This document shows, in pieces, positions 17,877-26,597 of a stretch of DNA of 64,000 nt. Both the position numbers and the translations under genes were made by a program. Origin of the DNA: Rhizobium sophoriradicis. GTDB lineage: Bacteria; Pseudomonadota; Alphaproteobacteria; Rhizobiales; Rhizobiaceae. The stretch is taken from positions 23,176 to 87,175 of the forward strand of contig NZ_RQIH01000023.1 in NCBI RefSeq assembly GCF_003939025.1, read 5' to 3'. The notes under the pieces are model-generated. The model saw only the letters and a program-made list of their open reading frames with translations, did not search any database and was not told where the DNA came from. The number at the start of each line of letters is the position of its first letter. The stretch's first letter is position 1.

Positions 17877-17897
17877 TAAGTCAAGACATTTGACTTA
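17877..17897. promoter_or_regulatory. Candidate ROK operator (palindrome)
   Basis: Perfect 8-bp inverted arms TAAGTCAA and TTGACTTA around a 5-bp spacer GACAT, in the divergent intergenic region between the ROK gene and the sugar-binding protein gene. NagC-type sites are AT-rich palindromes of similar size. It is well placed to repress both directions. Confidence 0.55.
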
Positions 17898-18062
17898 ATA
17901 AGGGGCCGAAGAGTCCCAGGGAACGCAGGAGCCCGCACAGGGCCTCCAACGACGCTCCGAGATAACGGACCGGCACGGTTTTATGTCACGCGTGCCTTCT
18001 CGAAACCGATGGCGGAAAAACCGCCCTCGGCCATGCGTAAATGTCAAAAACTGGAGGCTGCA

Positions 18063-19301
18063 ATGCTGAAATCCTTGAACAAGACGCTTTTGGGTGCGGC
18101 CTTGATCGGCGCATCCCTTGCCCCGCATGCTTTCGCCGAGACGACGCTGAACGCGCTGTTCATGGCGCAGGCCGCTTACAGCGAGGCCGATGTGCGCGCC
18201 ATGACCGACGCTTTCGCCAAGGCGAACCCCGACATCAAGGTCAATCTCGAATTCGTTCCCTATGAGGGGTTGCACGACAAGACCGTGCTGGCGCAAGGTT
18301 CCGGTGGCGGTTACGACGTCGTCCTTTTCGACGTCATCTGGCCGGCCGAATACGCCACCAACAAGGTGCTGGTGGACGTCTCCTCCCGCATCACCGACGA
18401 GATGAAGAAGGGCGTGCTGCCGGGCGCCTGGACCACCGTGCAGTATGACGGCAAATATTACGGCATGCCCTGGATCCTCGACACCAAATATCTGTTCTAC
18501 AACAAGGAAATCCTGGAGAAGGCCGGCATCAAGGCGCCGCCGAAGACCTGGGACGAACTGGCCGAGCAGGCAAAGGCGATCAAGGACAAGGGCCTGCTTG
18601 CCACCCCGATCGCCTGGAGCTGGTCGCAGGCCGAAGCGGCAATCTGCGACTACACCACGCTGGTCAGCGCCTATGGCGGCGATTTTCTGAAGGACGGCAA
18701 ACCTGCCTTCCAGAGCGGTGGCGGCCTTGATGCCCTGAAATATATGGTGGCCAGCTATACGTCAGGCCTGACCAATCCGAACTCCAAGGAGTTCCTGGAA
18801 GAGGACGTCCGCAAGGTCTTCCAGAACGGCGATGCCGCCTTCGCGCTCAACTGGACCTACATGTACAACATGGCCAACGATCCGAAGGACAGCAAGGTCG
18901 CGGGCAAGGTCGGCGTCGTGCCGGCGCCGGGCGTCGCCGGCAAGAGCGAGGCTTCGGCCGTCAACGGCTCGATGGGCCTCGGCATCACCTCCGCCAGCCA
19001 GCATCCCGACGAGGCCTGGAAATACATCACCTTCATGACCTCGCAGGCGACACAGAACGCTTACGCCAAGCTCAGCCTGCCGATCTGGGCCTCCTCCTAC
19101 GCGGACCCGGCCGTTACCAAGGGCCAGGAAGAACTGATCTCGGCCGCGAAGGTCGGCCTCGCCGCCATGTATCCGCGCCCGACGACGCCGAAATATCAGG
19201 AGCTTTCGACGGCGTTGCAGCAGGCAATCCAGGAATCACTGCTCGGCCAGTCCACGCCCGAGGACGCGCTGAAGTCGGCCGCGGAAAACAGCGGCCTCTG
19301 A
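18063..19301 (+). CDS. Sugar ABC transporter substrate-binding protein (CUT1 family)
   Basis: Periplasmic solute receptor of 412 residues with a clear signal peptide (MLKSLNKTLLGAALIGASLA, cleavage after HAFA). Family features include VVLFDVIWPAEYA near residue 85, the MPWILDTKYLFYNKEILEKAG segment (described in two parts: MPWILDTKYL and FYNKEILEKAG) near 135 and a GSMGLGITSASQHPDEAWKY segment near 305. The ATG at 18063 follows CTGGAGG. It heads a six-gene operon under the ROK regulator. Ligand cannot be read directly; the downstream SIS and PfkB genes suggest an aminated or glycated sugar. Confidence 0.9.
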   Translation: MLKSLNKTLLGAALIGASLAPHAFAETTLNALFMAQAAYSEADVRAMTDAFAKANPDIKVNLEFVPYEGLHDKTVLAQGSGGGYDVVLFDVIWPAEYATNKVLVDVSSRITDEMKKGVLPGAWTTVQYDGKYYGMPWILDTKYLFYNKEILEKAGIKAPPKTWDELAEQAKAIKDKGLLATPIAWSWSQAEAAICDYTTLVSAYGGDFLKDGKPAFQSGGGLDALKYMVASYTSGLTNPNSKEFLEEDVRKVFQNGDAAFALNWTYMYNMANDPKDSKVAGKVGVVPAPGVAGKSEASAVNGSMGLGITSASQHPDEAWKYITFMTSQATQNAYAKLSLPIWASSYADPAVTKGQEELISAAKVGLAAMYPRPTTPKYQELSTALQQAIQESLLGQSTPEDALKSAAENSGL

Positions 19302-19316
19302 GCCCGGCATGAACTC

Positions 19317-19339
19317 CGGGCGGCGCCTGTCGCCGCCCG
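19317..19339 (+). terminator. Intercistronic hairpin after the sugar-binding protein gene
   Basis: Perfect 9-bp GC arms (CGGGCGGCG / CGCCGCCCG) with a 5-nt loop, 15 bp after the stop and 35 bp before the permease. It probably raises binding-protein expression relative to the permeases, as after ugpB. Confidence 0.5.
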
Positions 19340-19374
19340 CCTCCCAAACCTGTGAATGAAGAAGGGTCGCCTCG

Positions 19375-20259
19375 ATGTCAAGCACATGGCTGACAACCCG
19401 CGCGTGGCTTTTGATGCTGCCGCTTCTCGTGGTCATGATCTCAGTCATCGGCTGGCCACTGGTCGATACCGTCGGCCTCTCCTTCACCGATGCCAAGCTC
19501 GTCGGCACCGGGGGCAATTTCGTCGGCATCGATAATTACGTGAAGATGCTCTCCGGCTCGAATTTCCAGCGCACCTTGGTCACGACCGCATGGTTCGCGA
19601 TCGTCTCGGTCGCCGCCGAAATGGTGATCGGCGTGCTTGCAGCACTCCTGCTGAACCAGCAGTTCCGCGGCCGCACCGCGCTGCGCGCCCTGATGATCCT
19701 GCCCTGGGCGCTGCCGACGGTGGTCAACGCCACGCTCTGGCGGCTGATCTACAATCCGGAATACGGTGCGCTCAACGCTGCGCTGACGCAGCTCGGCCTG
19801 CTCGATGCCTATCGCTCCTGGCTCGGCGAGCCCGGCACGGCGCTCGCCTCCCTCATCGTCGCCGACTGCTGGAAGAATTTTCCGCTGGTGGCGCTGATCG
19901 CGCTTGCCGCACTCCAGGCCGTGCCGCGCGATATCACCGCGGCCTCGCTCGTCGACGGCGCCGGCGCGCTTGGCCGTTTCCGCTTCGTCATCCTGCCCTA
20001 TCTCGCCGGCCCGCTGATGGTGGCGCTTGTGCTGCGCACGATCGAAGCCTTCAAGGTATTCGACATCATCTGGGTAATGACCCGCGGCGGCCCGGCCAAC
20101 AGCACCCGCACGCTGTCAATCCTCGTCTACCAGGAAGCCTTCTCCTTCCAGCGGGCAGGTTCGGGCGCGTCGCTGGCCTTGATCGTCACACTTCTGGTGA
20201 CGCTGCTCGCCGTCGGCTACGCCGCCCTGGTGCGCAGGACCGCGGGGAGTGCCGCCTGA
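19375..20259 (+). CDS. Sugar ABC transporter permease (MalF type)
   Basis: Inner-membrane permease, 294 residues, six helices. The ATPase-contacting EAA loop is recognisable as AASLVDGAGALGRFRFVILP around residue 190, and RGGPANSTRTLSILVYQEAF near 235 is typical of CUT1 permeases. It ends within the start of the next permease gene (TGATG), so translation is coupled. Confidence 0.92.
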   Translation: MSSTWLTTRAWLLMLPLLVVMISVIGWPLVDTVGLSFTDAKLVGTGGNFVGIDNYVKMLSGSNFQRTLVTTAWFAIVSVAAEMVIGVLAALLLNQQFRGRTALRALMILPWALPTVVNATLWRLIYNPEYGALNAALTQLGLLDAYRSWLGEPGTALASLIVADCWKNFPLVALIALAALQAVPRDITAASLVDGAGALGRFRFVILPYLAGPLMVALVLRTIEAFKVFDIIWVMTRGGPANSTRTLSILVYQEAFSFQRAGSGASLALIVTLLVTLLAVGYAALVRRTAGSAA

Positions 20260-21104
20260 TGGAACGTCAAAGCCCCCTCTTTTCCGCTTTCATTCATCTT
20301 TGCGCGCTGCTGCTTGCCGCCGTCATCCTGGCGCCGATCCTCTGGCTCTTCATCATGAGCATCTCGCCGGCCGCCGACCTTGCGGCAAAGCCGCTGCGCT
20401 GGTGGCCGCAGACGGCGGATTTCTCGCGATACCAGCTCCTGCTGTCGACATTGGAAAACAGCGCCGGCGCCGCTTTCACGTCGTCGCTGCGCAACAGCAT
20501 CGAGGTGGCCGGCATGGCGACCATCGCCGCCATCGCGCTCGCCATTCCGGCCGGCTGGGCGGTGTCGCGCACGCCTTCGGTCGGCTGGTCGCTGTCGATG
20601 GTGATCGCCACCTACATGCTGCCGCCGGTGGCGCTCGCCGTACCGCTCTATATGGGTCTCTCCCATCTCGGCATGCTGAACAACGTCTTCGGCCTCGCCC
20701 TCGTTTATCTCACCATCCTGGCGCCCTTCACCACCTGGCTGATGAAATCGGGCTTCGATTCCATCCCGCGCGAGATCGAATCCGCCGCGATGATCGACGG
20801 CGCCGGCCTGTTCCAGACGCTGAGGATCATCACGCTGCCGCTCGCTGCCCCCGTGGTCGCGACGTCGAGCCTCTTTGCCTTCCTGCTGGCTTGGGATGAA
20901 TTCTTCTATGCGCTGCTCTTCACCTCCGACCAGCGCGCCAAAACACTGACGGTCGCCATTGCCGATCTCGCGGGCGGGCGCGTTTCCGATTACGGACTGA
21001 TCGCCACGGCAGGCGTGCTCGCCGCCCTGCCCCCGGTGCTGATCGGTCTCGTCATGCAACGCGCCCTGATTTCAGGGCTCACCAGCGGCGGCGTCAAGGG
21101 GTGA
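20259..21104 (+). CDS. Sugar ABC transporter permease (MalG type)
   Basis: Inner-membrane permease of 281 residues with six helices and the EAA loop ESAAMIDGAGLFQTLRIITL near residue 175. The ATG at 20259 overlaps the previous stop by one base. It ends in MQRALISGLTSGGVKG, the usual MalG-type tail for positioning the ATPase. Partner of the preceding permease. Confidence 0.92.
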   Translation: MERQSPLFSAFIHLCALLLAAVILAPILWLFIMSISPAADLAAKPLRWWPQTADFSRYQLLLSTLENSAGAAFTSSLRNSIEVAGMATIAAIALAIPAGWAVSRTPSVGWSLSMVIATYMLPPVALAVPLYMGLSHLGMLNNVFGLALVYLTILAPFTTWLMKSGFDSIPREIESAAMIDGAGLFQTLRIITLPLAAPVVATSSLFAFLLAWDEFFYALLFTSDQRAKTLTVAIADLAGGRVSDYGLIATAGVLAALPPVLIGLVMQRALISGLTSGGVKG

Positions 21105-21106
21105 AC

Positions 21107-22123
21107 ATGACAACAGAAACAAACCGGCCCGCCGGACTTGCGGCGATCGACCGCGAAATGGCGCGCCAGCACGCCGATGCCATCGCCTCTTATGAAGCCG
21201 CGGCACCGATGGCGGCAAGAGCCGCCGCCTCGCTGAAGAAGACCGGCCGGCTGCTTTTGATCGGCATGGGCGGCTCGCATGCGGTCAACCGCGCCGTCGA
21301 GCCGCTCTACCGTGCGCTCGGCATCGATGCCGTCGCCCTGCCGCTTTCCGAACAGCTCGGCCAGCCGCTGCCGATCGCCGGCAGGACGATCTTTGTCACC
21401 TCACAATCCGGCGAAAGCGCCGAGGTCCTGCGCTGGTTCGACGAGACCGGCGGCACGGAGGAAACCTTCGGCCTGACGCTCGAAGCCAGCTCCTTCCTTG
21501 CCAGAACCGCCCCATCGCTGGTCGGCAGCGGCGGCACCGAGCTTGCCTTTGCCGCCACCCGCAGCCTGACCGTGACCTTCGCCCTGCATCTGGCGATTCT
21601 TGCTGCCCTCGGCGAAGATCCGGCGGCCGCATTTGCCGTCCTCCAGGCGCCCGAAAACCATGACATCTCAGCGGCCCTTTCCGCCCTCGAAAACGTCGTG
21701 ACCGTCGTTACCTCGGGCCGCCGCCTGCAGGGTGTCGCCGAGGCATTGGCCCTCGGGTTGACCGAGCTTTCGCGATGGCCCTGTTTTTCCCTCGAAGGCG
21801 GCCAGCTGCGCCATGGCCCGATGGAGATGCTGGGACCGGAGATCGGCGTCGTGCTGTTCCGCGGCCTCGACGAGACGGCCGGCCTCGTCACCGCCATGGC
21901 GGTGTCCGCCGTTGAGACCGGCGCGCCCGTCATCCTGTTCGACGCCTCGAACGAAGCCCCGGTCACAGGGGCGGTGACGATCGGTTTTGCCCCGGCGACA
22001 GGCCTTGCCGCGATCTTCGCCATGCTGCCTGTCGCCCAGCGGCTGATGATCGCTTTTGCCGAAACCCGCGTGGAGAATGCCGGAACGCCGGTCCGGTCCA
22101 CCAAGATTACCCGGAGTGAATGA
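21107..22123 (+). CDS. SIS-domain sugar isomerase/deglycase
   Basis: 338-residue protein with two SIS (sugar isomerase) domains, like the isomerase half of GlmS and like FrlB-type deglycases. The first domain has GMGGSHAVNRAVEPLYRALG near residue 50 and the phosphosugar-binding TSQSGESAEVLRWF near 95; the second has SRWPCFSLEGGQLRHGPMEM near 220. There is no glutamine amidotransferase domain, so it is not GlmS. Likely acts on a phosphorylated amino or glycated sugar made by the adjacent kinase. ATG 21107 with AAGGGG upstream is preferred over the overlapping GTG 21101. Confidence 0.85.
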   Translation: MTTETNRPAGLAAIDREMARQHADAIASYEAAAPMAARAAASLKKTGRLLLIGMGGSHAVNRAVEPLYRALGIDAVALPLSEQLGQPLPIAGRTIFVTSQSGESAEVLRWFDETGGTEETFGLTLEASSFLARTAPSLVGSGGTELAFAATRSLTVTFALHLAILAALGEDPAAAFAVLQAPENHDISAALSALENVVTVVTSGRRLQGVAEALALGLTELSRWPCFSLEGGQLRHGPMEMLGPEIGVVLFRGLDETAGLVTAMAVSAVETGAPVILFDASNEAPVTGAVTIGFAPATGLAAIFAMLPVAQRLMIAFAETRVENAGTPVRSTKITRSE

Positions 22124-23053
22124 ATGCGGCCGCTTGCAGTCATCGGCAACGTCAATGTCGATCTCATCCTCGGACCGGCCACCCCCTGGCCGAAGGCCGG
22201 CACGGAAATCATCGTCGATCATGACGAGCTCCGCGTCGGCGGCTCCGCTGGCAACACCGCACTCGCCTGGCAGGCGCTCGGCATCGAATTCGAGATCGCC
22301 GCCAATATTGGCAGCGACCAGTTCGGCCGCTGGCTTGCCGAGGCCTTCGGCCGGCGTTCCGAGAAGTGGCCGGTGCGCCCCGAGAGAACGACGCTTTCCG
22401 TCGGCATCACCCATCCGGACGGCGAGCGCACCTTCTTCACGACGACCGGCCATCTGCCGCGCTTCAGCCTCGCCGACGTCTTCGCGGTCATCGACGGCGA
22501 AAGGCTGCGCGGCGGTTACGCGCTTCTCTGCGGCGGCTTTCTAACCGACGACCTGGCGAGCGAATATGACGCCTTCTTCGACTGGGCCGAAGGCCACGAC
22601 ATCACCGTCGCACTCGATACCGGCTGGCCGCTCGACGGCTGGACCGAAGAAAATTGCGCGGCCGCCCGCGCCTGGCTTTCGCGCAGCGGCATTGCACTGC
22701 TGAATGAGGTCGAGACGACGACGCTTGCCGGCATCGCCGATCCGGTCGAAGCCGCCCGTGAGGCCAGGTCGCATATGCCGGAGGGCGCGATCGTCGTCGT
22801 CAAGCGCGGCCCGGACGGCGCCATCGCCATCGGGGCGGATGGTCTGCCGGCGTCTGCGGCCGCGCCCCTCGTCAAGGTCGTCGATACGATCGGCGCCGGC
22901 GATGTCTTCAACGCCGGCTTCCTGGCGGCATTGGCAGATGGCAAGCCGCTGGCCTCCTGCCTGGCGGCTGGGACACAGGTCGCCTCGCGCGCCATTTCCA
23001 CCCTTCCCCGCAGCTATGGCGAGCCATCGTCTCCTCAGGAGCCCATGTCATGA
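22124..23053 (+). CDS. PfkB-family carbohydrate kinase
   Basis: Ribokinase-fold sugar kinase, 309 residues. The N-terminal substrate motif GGSAGNTALAWQALG lies near residue 38. The C-terminal anion-hole and catalytic motif DTIGAGDVFNAGF (catalytic Asp within GAGD) lies near residue 253. It begins directly after the SIS stop and overlaps the ATPase gene by 4 bp. A kinase plus SIS protein beside an ABC importer is the arrangement of fructosamine (frl) operons, where the kinase phosphorylates C6 before deglycation. Confidence 0.88.
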   Translation: MRPLAVIGNVNVDLILGPATPWPKAGTEIIVDHDELRVGGSAGNTALAWQALGIEFEIAANIGSDQFGRWLAEAFGRRSEKWPVRPERTTLSVGITHPDGERTFFTTTGHLPRFSLADVFAVIDGERLRGGYALLCGGFLTDDLASEYDAFFDWAEGHDITVALDTGWPLDGWTEENCAAARAWLSRSGIALLNEVETTTLAGIADPVEAAREARSHMPEGAIVVVKRGPDGAIAIGADGLPASAAAPLVKVVDTIGAGDVFNAGFLAALADGKPLASCLAAGTQVASRAISTLPRSYGEPSSPQEPMS

Positions 23054-24129
23054 GCGCGCTCGACATCCAAAACATCCGCAAGACCTATGGCGAGGTGGAG
23101 ACGCTGAAGGGCATCGACATCTCGCTGGAAAGCGGCGAGTTCCTCGTGCTGCTCGGCTCCTCCGGCTGCGGCAAGTCCACGCTGCTTAACATCATTGCCG
23201 GCCTTGCCGAGGCGACGAGCGGCGATGTCAGGATCGGCGGGCGCTCGGTGCTTGGCGTGCACCCGAAAGACCGCGACATCGCCATGGTGTTTCAATCCTA
23301 TGCGCTCTATCCCAATCTGACGGTGCACCGGAACATCGGCTTCGGCCTGGAAATGCGCAAGGTGCCGGCGCCCGAGCGCGACAAGGCCGTGCGCGATGCC
23401 GCGAAACTCCTGCAGATCGAAAACCTTCTCGACCGCAAACCGAGCCAGCTCTCCGGCGGCCAGCGCCAGCGCGTCGCGATCGGCCGGGCGCTGGTGCGTA
23501 AGCCGGAAGTGTTTCTCTTCGACGAGCCGCTCTCCAATCTCGACGCCAAGCTGCGCATGGAGATGCGCACTGAGATCAAGCGGCTGCATCAGATGCTGAA
23601 GACCACGGTCGTCTATGTAACCCATGATCAAATCGAGGCGATGACCCTTGCAAGCCGCATCGCCGTCATGCGCGACGGCCGTATCGAGCAGCTGGGCACG
23701 CCTGAGGAAATCTACAACCATCCGGCAACACTCTATGTTGCCACCTTCGTCGGCGCTCCGCCGATGAACCTGCTGAAGGCGACAGTGCGCGATGGCCGGC
23801 TGGCGATTGCAGGTTCTGATGCCAGCCTGCCCCTACCGACCCGCTTCGCCCAAGCCGCCGTCAATGGCCGCGAACTCGTCCTCGGCATCCGCCCCGAGGT
23901 CCTTCGCACGGACGGAGCCGGCCCGTCGCTCAAGGCAACCCTGGAGGTCGCCGAGCTGACCGGCCCAGAACTCGTCGTCACCGCCCTTGCCGGAAATCAG
24001 CGGCTGATGGCTTGCCTACCGCCGCGCACGCCGATCCGCGACGACGAAACGCTCACCCTCTTCTTCGACGAGGAGGCGATGCATCTCTTCGACCTGGAAA
24101 CCGGTCTCAGCTGCCTCAAGGAGCAATAG
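23050..24129 (+). CDS. Sugar ABC transporter ATP-binding protein (MalK/UgpC type)
   Basis: ATPase of 359 residues that powers the sugar importer encoded upstream. Walker A GSSGCGKST, signature LSGGQRQRVAIGRALV, Walker B VFLFDEPLSNLD and H-loop VTHDQIEAM are all present, followed by a C-terminal regulatory domain. It is the last gene of the operon, overlapping the kinase by 4 bp. A 124-bp piece of its coding region (23751-23874) reappears at 46464-46587 with three mismatches. Confidence 0.93.
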   Translation: MSALDIQNIRKTYGEVETLKGIDISLESGEFLVLLGSSGCGKSTLLNIIAGLAEATSGDVRIGGRSVLGVHPKDRDIAMVFQSYALYPNLTVHRNIGFGLEMRKVPAPERDKAVRDAAKLLQIENLLDRKPSQLSGGQRQRVAIGRALVRKPEVFLFDEPLSNLDAKLRMEMRTEIKRLHQMLKTTVVYVTHDQIEAMTLASRIAVMRDGRIEQLGTPEEIYNHPATLYVATFVGAPPMNLLKATVRDGRLAIAGSDASLPLPTRFAQAAVNGRELVLGIRPEVLRTDGAGPSLKATLEVAELTGPELVVTALAGNQRLMACLPPRTPIRDDETLTLFFDEEAMHLFDLETGLSCLKEQ

Positions 24130-24157
24130 GCCGACCATGGCACCCTGAGCTCCTCGT

Positions 24158-24985
24158 TCAATTCGCCGCGTCGGCGGGCTTTCGCTTGTAAACATGGATA
24201 TAGTCGACGAGCAGAATGGAAGGATTCGGCGTTTCATCGATCGGCCATCCCGAGCCGAGCGCCAGATTGACCAGCGGATAGAACGGCATGTGGAACTCCT
24301 TCGGGGTTTCGAAGCTCCAAAGGTATTGCCGATCCAAATAGAAGGTCGTCCTGTCGGCTTGGATATCGACGCCGTAGGTATGATACTCGCTGTTTAGAAT
24401 TCCGTCCTCGACCGTTTTCCAATAGCCGCCGGTCGAGTTCTGGCCGCCTTGGCTCTGACGCCAGATATGAAAACCCATGCTGAATTCGTAAGGCGCGCGG
24501 CCGTAATATTCCAGCACGTCGATCTCGGCTGTGTATTTCGACCGGTCGAGCCCGATGAGCCAGAAGGCCGGCCAGACGCCCTTGCCCGGCGGCAGCTTCA
24601 TCCGTGCTTCGAAATAGCCGAACTGCTGCGAGAAACCTTCGCCCTTCGGGTTCACTGACGACAGCAAGCCTGAACGCCAGGTGCCATCGGCCTCCTTGCG
24701 TGCTTCGATCTTCAGAATTCCCTGATCGGTGGTAAACGGAAAGCCGGGAGCCGGATCAGTGAAACGGGCATCACCGAAATCGCCGTTCCAGGGCGTATGA
24801 GCGATCCAGCGGGAGCTTTTCTCTCCCCAGGGCGAAACGTCGAGGCTGTCGAAACTCTCGTCGAATGTCAGCTGGTATGCATCAATATTGAGCGGTTCCT
24901 GGGCCACGCTGGGCTGGCCGGGCAGCGCGCCTAGACCGAGTACGACGAGCAGACCGAGCCACTTGGCAGATATCCCGTAACGCAT
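24158..24985 (-). CDS. Secreted GH16 glycanase (ExoK-like)
   Basis: Glycoside hydrolase family 16 endo-glucanase, 275 residues, with a signal peptide (residues 1-29). The catalytic EIDVLE motif (two glutamates and an aspartate) lies near residue 158, with the typical FGYFEARMKLP strand and PAFWLIG upstream. ExoK-type enzymes cut nascent exopolysaccharide into shorter chains; its place as last gene of the EPS minus-strand operon supports this. Exact substrate unknown. Confidence 0.9.
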   Translation of the reverse strand: MRYGISAKWLGLLVVLGLGALPGQPSVAQEPLNIDAYQLTFDESFDSLDVSPWGEKSSRWIAHTPWNGDFGDARFTDPAPGFPFTTDQGILKIEARKEADGTWRSGLLSSVNPKGEGFSQQFGYFEARMKLPPGKGVWPAFWLIGLDRSKYTAEIDVLEYYGRAPYEFSMGFHIWRQSQGGQNSTGGYWKTVEDGILNSEYHTYGVDIQADRTTFYLDRQYLWSFETPKEFHMPFYPLVNLALGSGWPIDETPNPSILLVDYIHVYKRKPADAAN

Positions 24986-25037
24986 TGTTATTCCCTTGAA
25001 AACGCTTCAACCAAATCGTCGGGGGCATTTGCCCCGA

Positions 25038-26519
25038 TCATGAGGTGAGAACCTCGTTCCGTCGCGGCATCAGCCTTTGAACGACGATGGCCTCAATGCC
25101 GTCGGGCCTTCCGACCATGTGCCACAGCAGTAGCGCGCCAACCCAGAAAATGCCCGCTGCCACCCCGCCGCAAAGCGCGACGCAGACGACAAGAGTGACG
25201 CCGACAGGCATGGCGACGAGCATCGGCCCCACCCAGAGCAGGAAGGCGATCATCGGCAGGCTCGCGGCCAGCGGACGGATAAAGGAATTCAGTTGCGTGG
25301 CAAAACTTGCGCCGATCAGCCGCCGTGTGATGACAAGCGATGCGCCATAGGCGACGAGGACTGCCACGATCCGCGCGCCGAGTGCCCCCGCCACCTGAAA
25401 ATAGCCGATGCCCAGAATGGTGACCGGTACCCTGACGGCGAACTCGACAAACATCCTGAGAGCGACATAACGGGTATTGTTCATGACCATCGCCAATGGC
25501 GGCATCATGTTTGTCGGAAGACCAAGCAGGCTGACAAGGCACAGCCACTGCAGAATTGGCGCGGCCGATGCCCATTTCTCGCCGACGAGGATGCGCACGG
25601 TCGGCTCGGCGAGAAGGGCAAGTGCAATGAGAATGGGTGCTGCGACGAAGGTGATCGCATTCGTCGCCTTCAGATAGGCGGCGATCAGGTTGCGGCGATC
25701 TTCGACCGTGGAGAAGGCCGCCATCAGCGGGCGCAGCAACGGTCCGACGAAGGTTTGATACGGAATACCGGCGATATTGTCGGCGACGCTGAAGGCGCCG
25801 AACGTCGACAGGCCGGTAAAACGCGGCAGAAGCAGCCGGTCCAGTTGCCAGTTGATCGAACTCAACACCTGCGACACCGTATTCCAGCTGATCATGTCCT
25901 GAAAATGCTTCCATTCGGAAAGGCTGAACGTCGGTCGCATCGGCGCAAGAACATAGGAGGTGATCATCGCCGCGGTCGGGCCGGCGACCGCTCCGATCGC
26001 CAGCCCCCAATAGCTGCCTGTTGCCACAGCTACCCCCACTCCGAACAGCAACGTCGATCCCTTGGCGATGAGGTCGAGCGCGAACTCACGTTTGAAATCG
26101 AACCGCTGCATGAAAAGAACCATGCGCGGGCTGACCACGCTGCGCATCGCAGGCGCGATCGCGAGAACGGCGACAAGGGCGAAAAGCCGAGGATCGTTGT
26201 AGACCAGCGCCATTGGCCAGGAGATGATCATCATCAGCAGGCTGATGGCCAGCCCTCTCAGCAGGCTGAGGGTGAAGGCCGTGGCGAACATCTCGTCCGA
26301 AGGCGACGATTGACGCATCAGCGCCTGGGTCAACGGCAGGTCCAGGATTGCCTCGACGATAACCAGGACCGACGTCGCGATGGCGACCAGGCCGAAATCC
26401 GCAGGACTCAGCAGCCTTGCCAGGACAAGGAGGCTGACGAAATCGAGCATCCGCGCGAGGAATTTTCCACTGATCGTCCAGATGCTCGCGGTCGCCGTCC
26501 TCTGAGATACGCTTGACAT
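25038..26519 (-). CDS. Polysaccharide flippase, MOP superfamily (Wzx-like)
   Basis: Integral membrane protein of 493 residues with 12-14 hydrophobic segments across its length. The N-terminal pattern (SGKFLARMLDFVSLLVLARL, then LSPADFGLVAIATSV) is typical of Wzx/PST flippases that move undecaprenyl-linked repeat units across the inner membrane. It sits between the GT4 genes and the GH16 gene in one tightly spaced operon. It is the only flippase candidate in the EPS region, which makes the Wzx role likely. Confidence 0.88.
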   Translation of the reverse strand: MSSVSQRTATASIWTISGKFLARMLDFVSLLVLARLLSPADFGLVAIATSVLVIVEAILDLPLTQALMRQSSPSDEMFATAFTLSLLRGLAISLLMMIISWPMALVYNDPRLFALVAVLAIAPAMRSVVSPRMVLFMQRFDFKREFALDLIAKGSTLLFGVGVAVATGSYWGLAIGAVAGPTAAMITSYVLAPMRPTFSLSEWKHFQDMISWNTVSQVLSSINWQLDRLLLPRFTGLSTFGAFSVADNIAGIPYQTFVGPLLRPLMAAFSTVEDRRNLIAAYLKATNAITFVAAPILIALALLAEPTVRILVGEKWASAAPILQWLCLVSLLGLPTNMMPPLAMVMNNTRYVALRMFVEFAVRVPVTILGIGYFQVAGALGARIVAVLVAYGASLVITRRLIGASFATQLNSFIRPLAASLPMIAFLLWVGPMLVAMPVGVTLVVCVALCGGVAAGIFWVGALLLWHMVGRPDGIEAIVVQRLMPRRNEVLTS

Positions 26520-26597
26520 GATCGGTTTATCTATTTCTCGTCGAGGGGTTGAGACGGCGGTCGGGGCTGCAAGGCGGGCTGCTGCGTTCTTTCCCCC

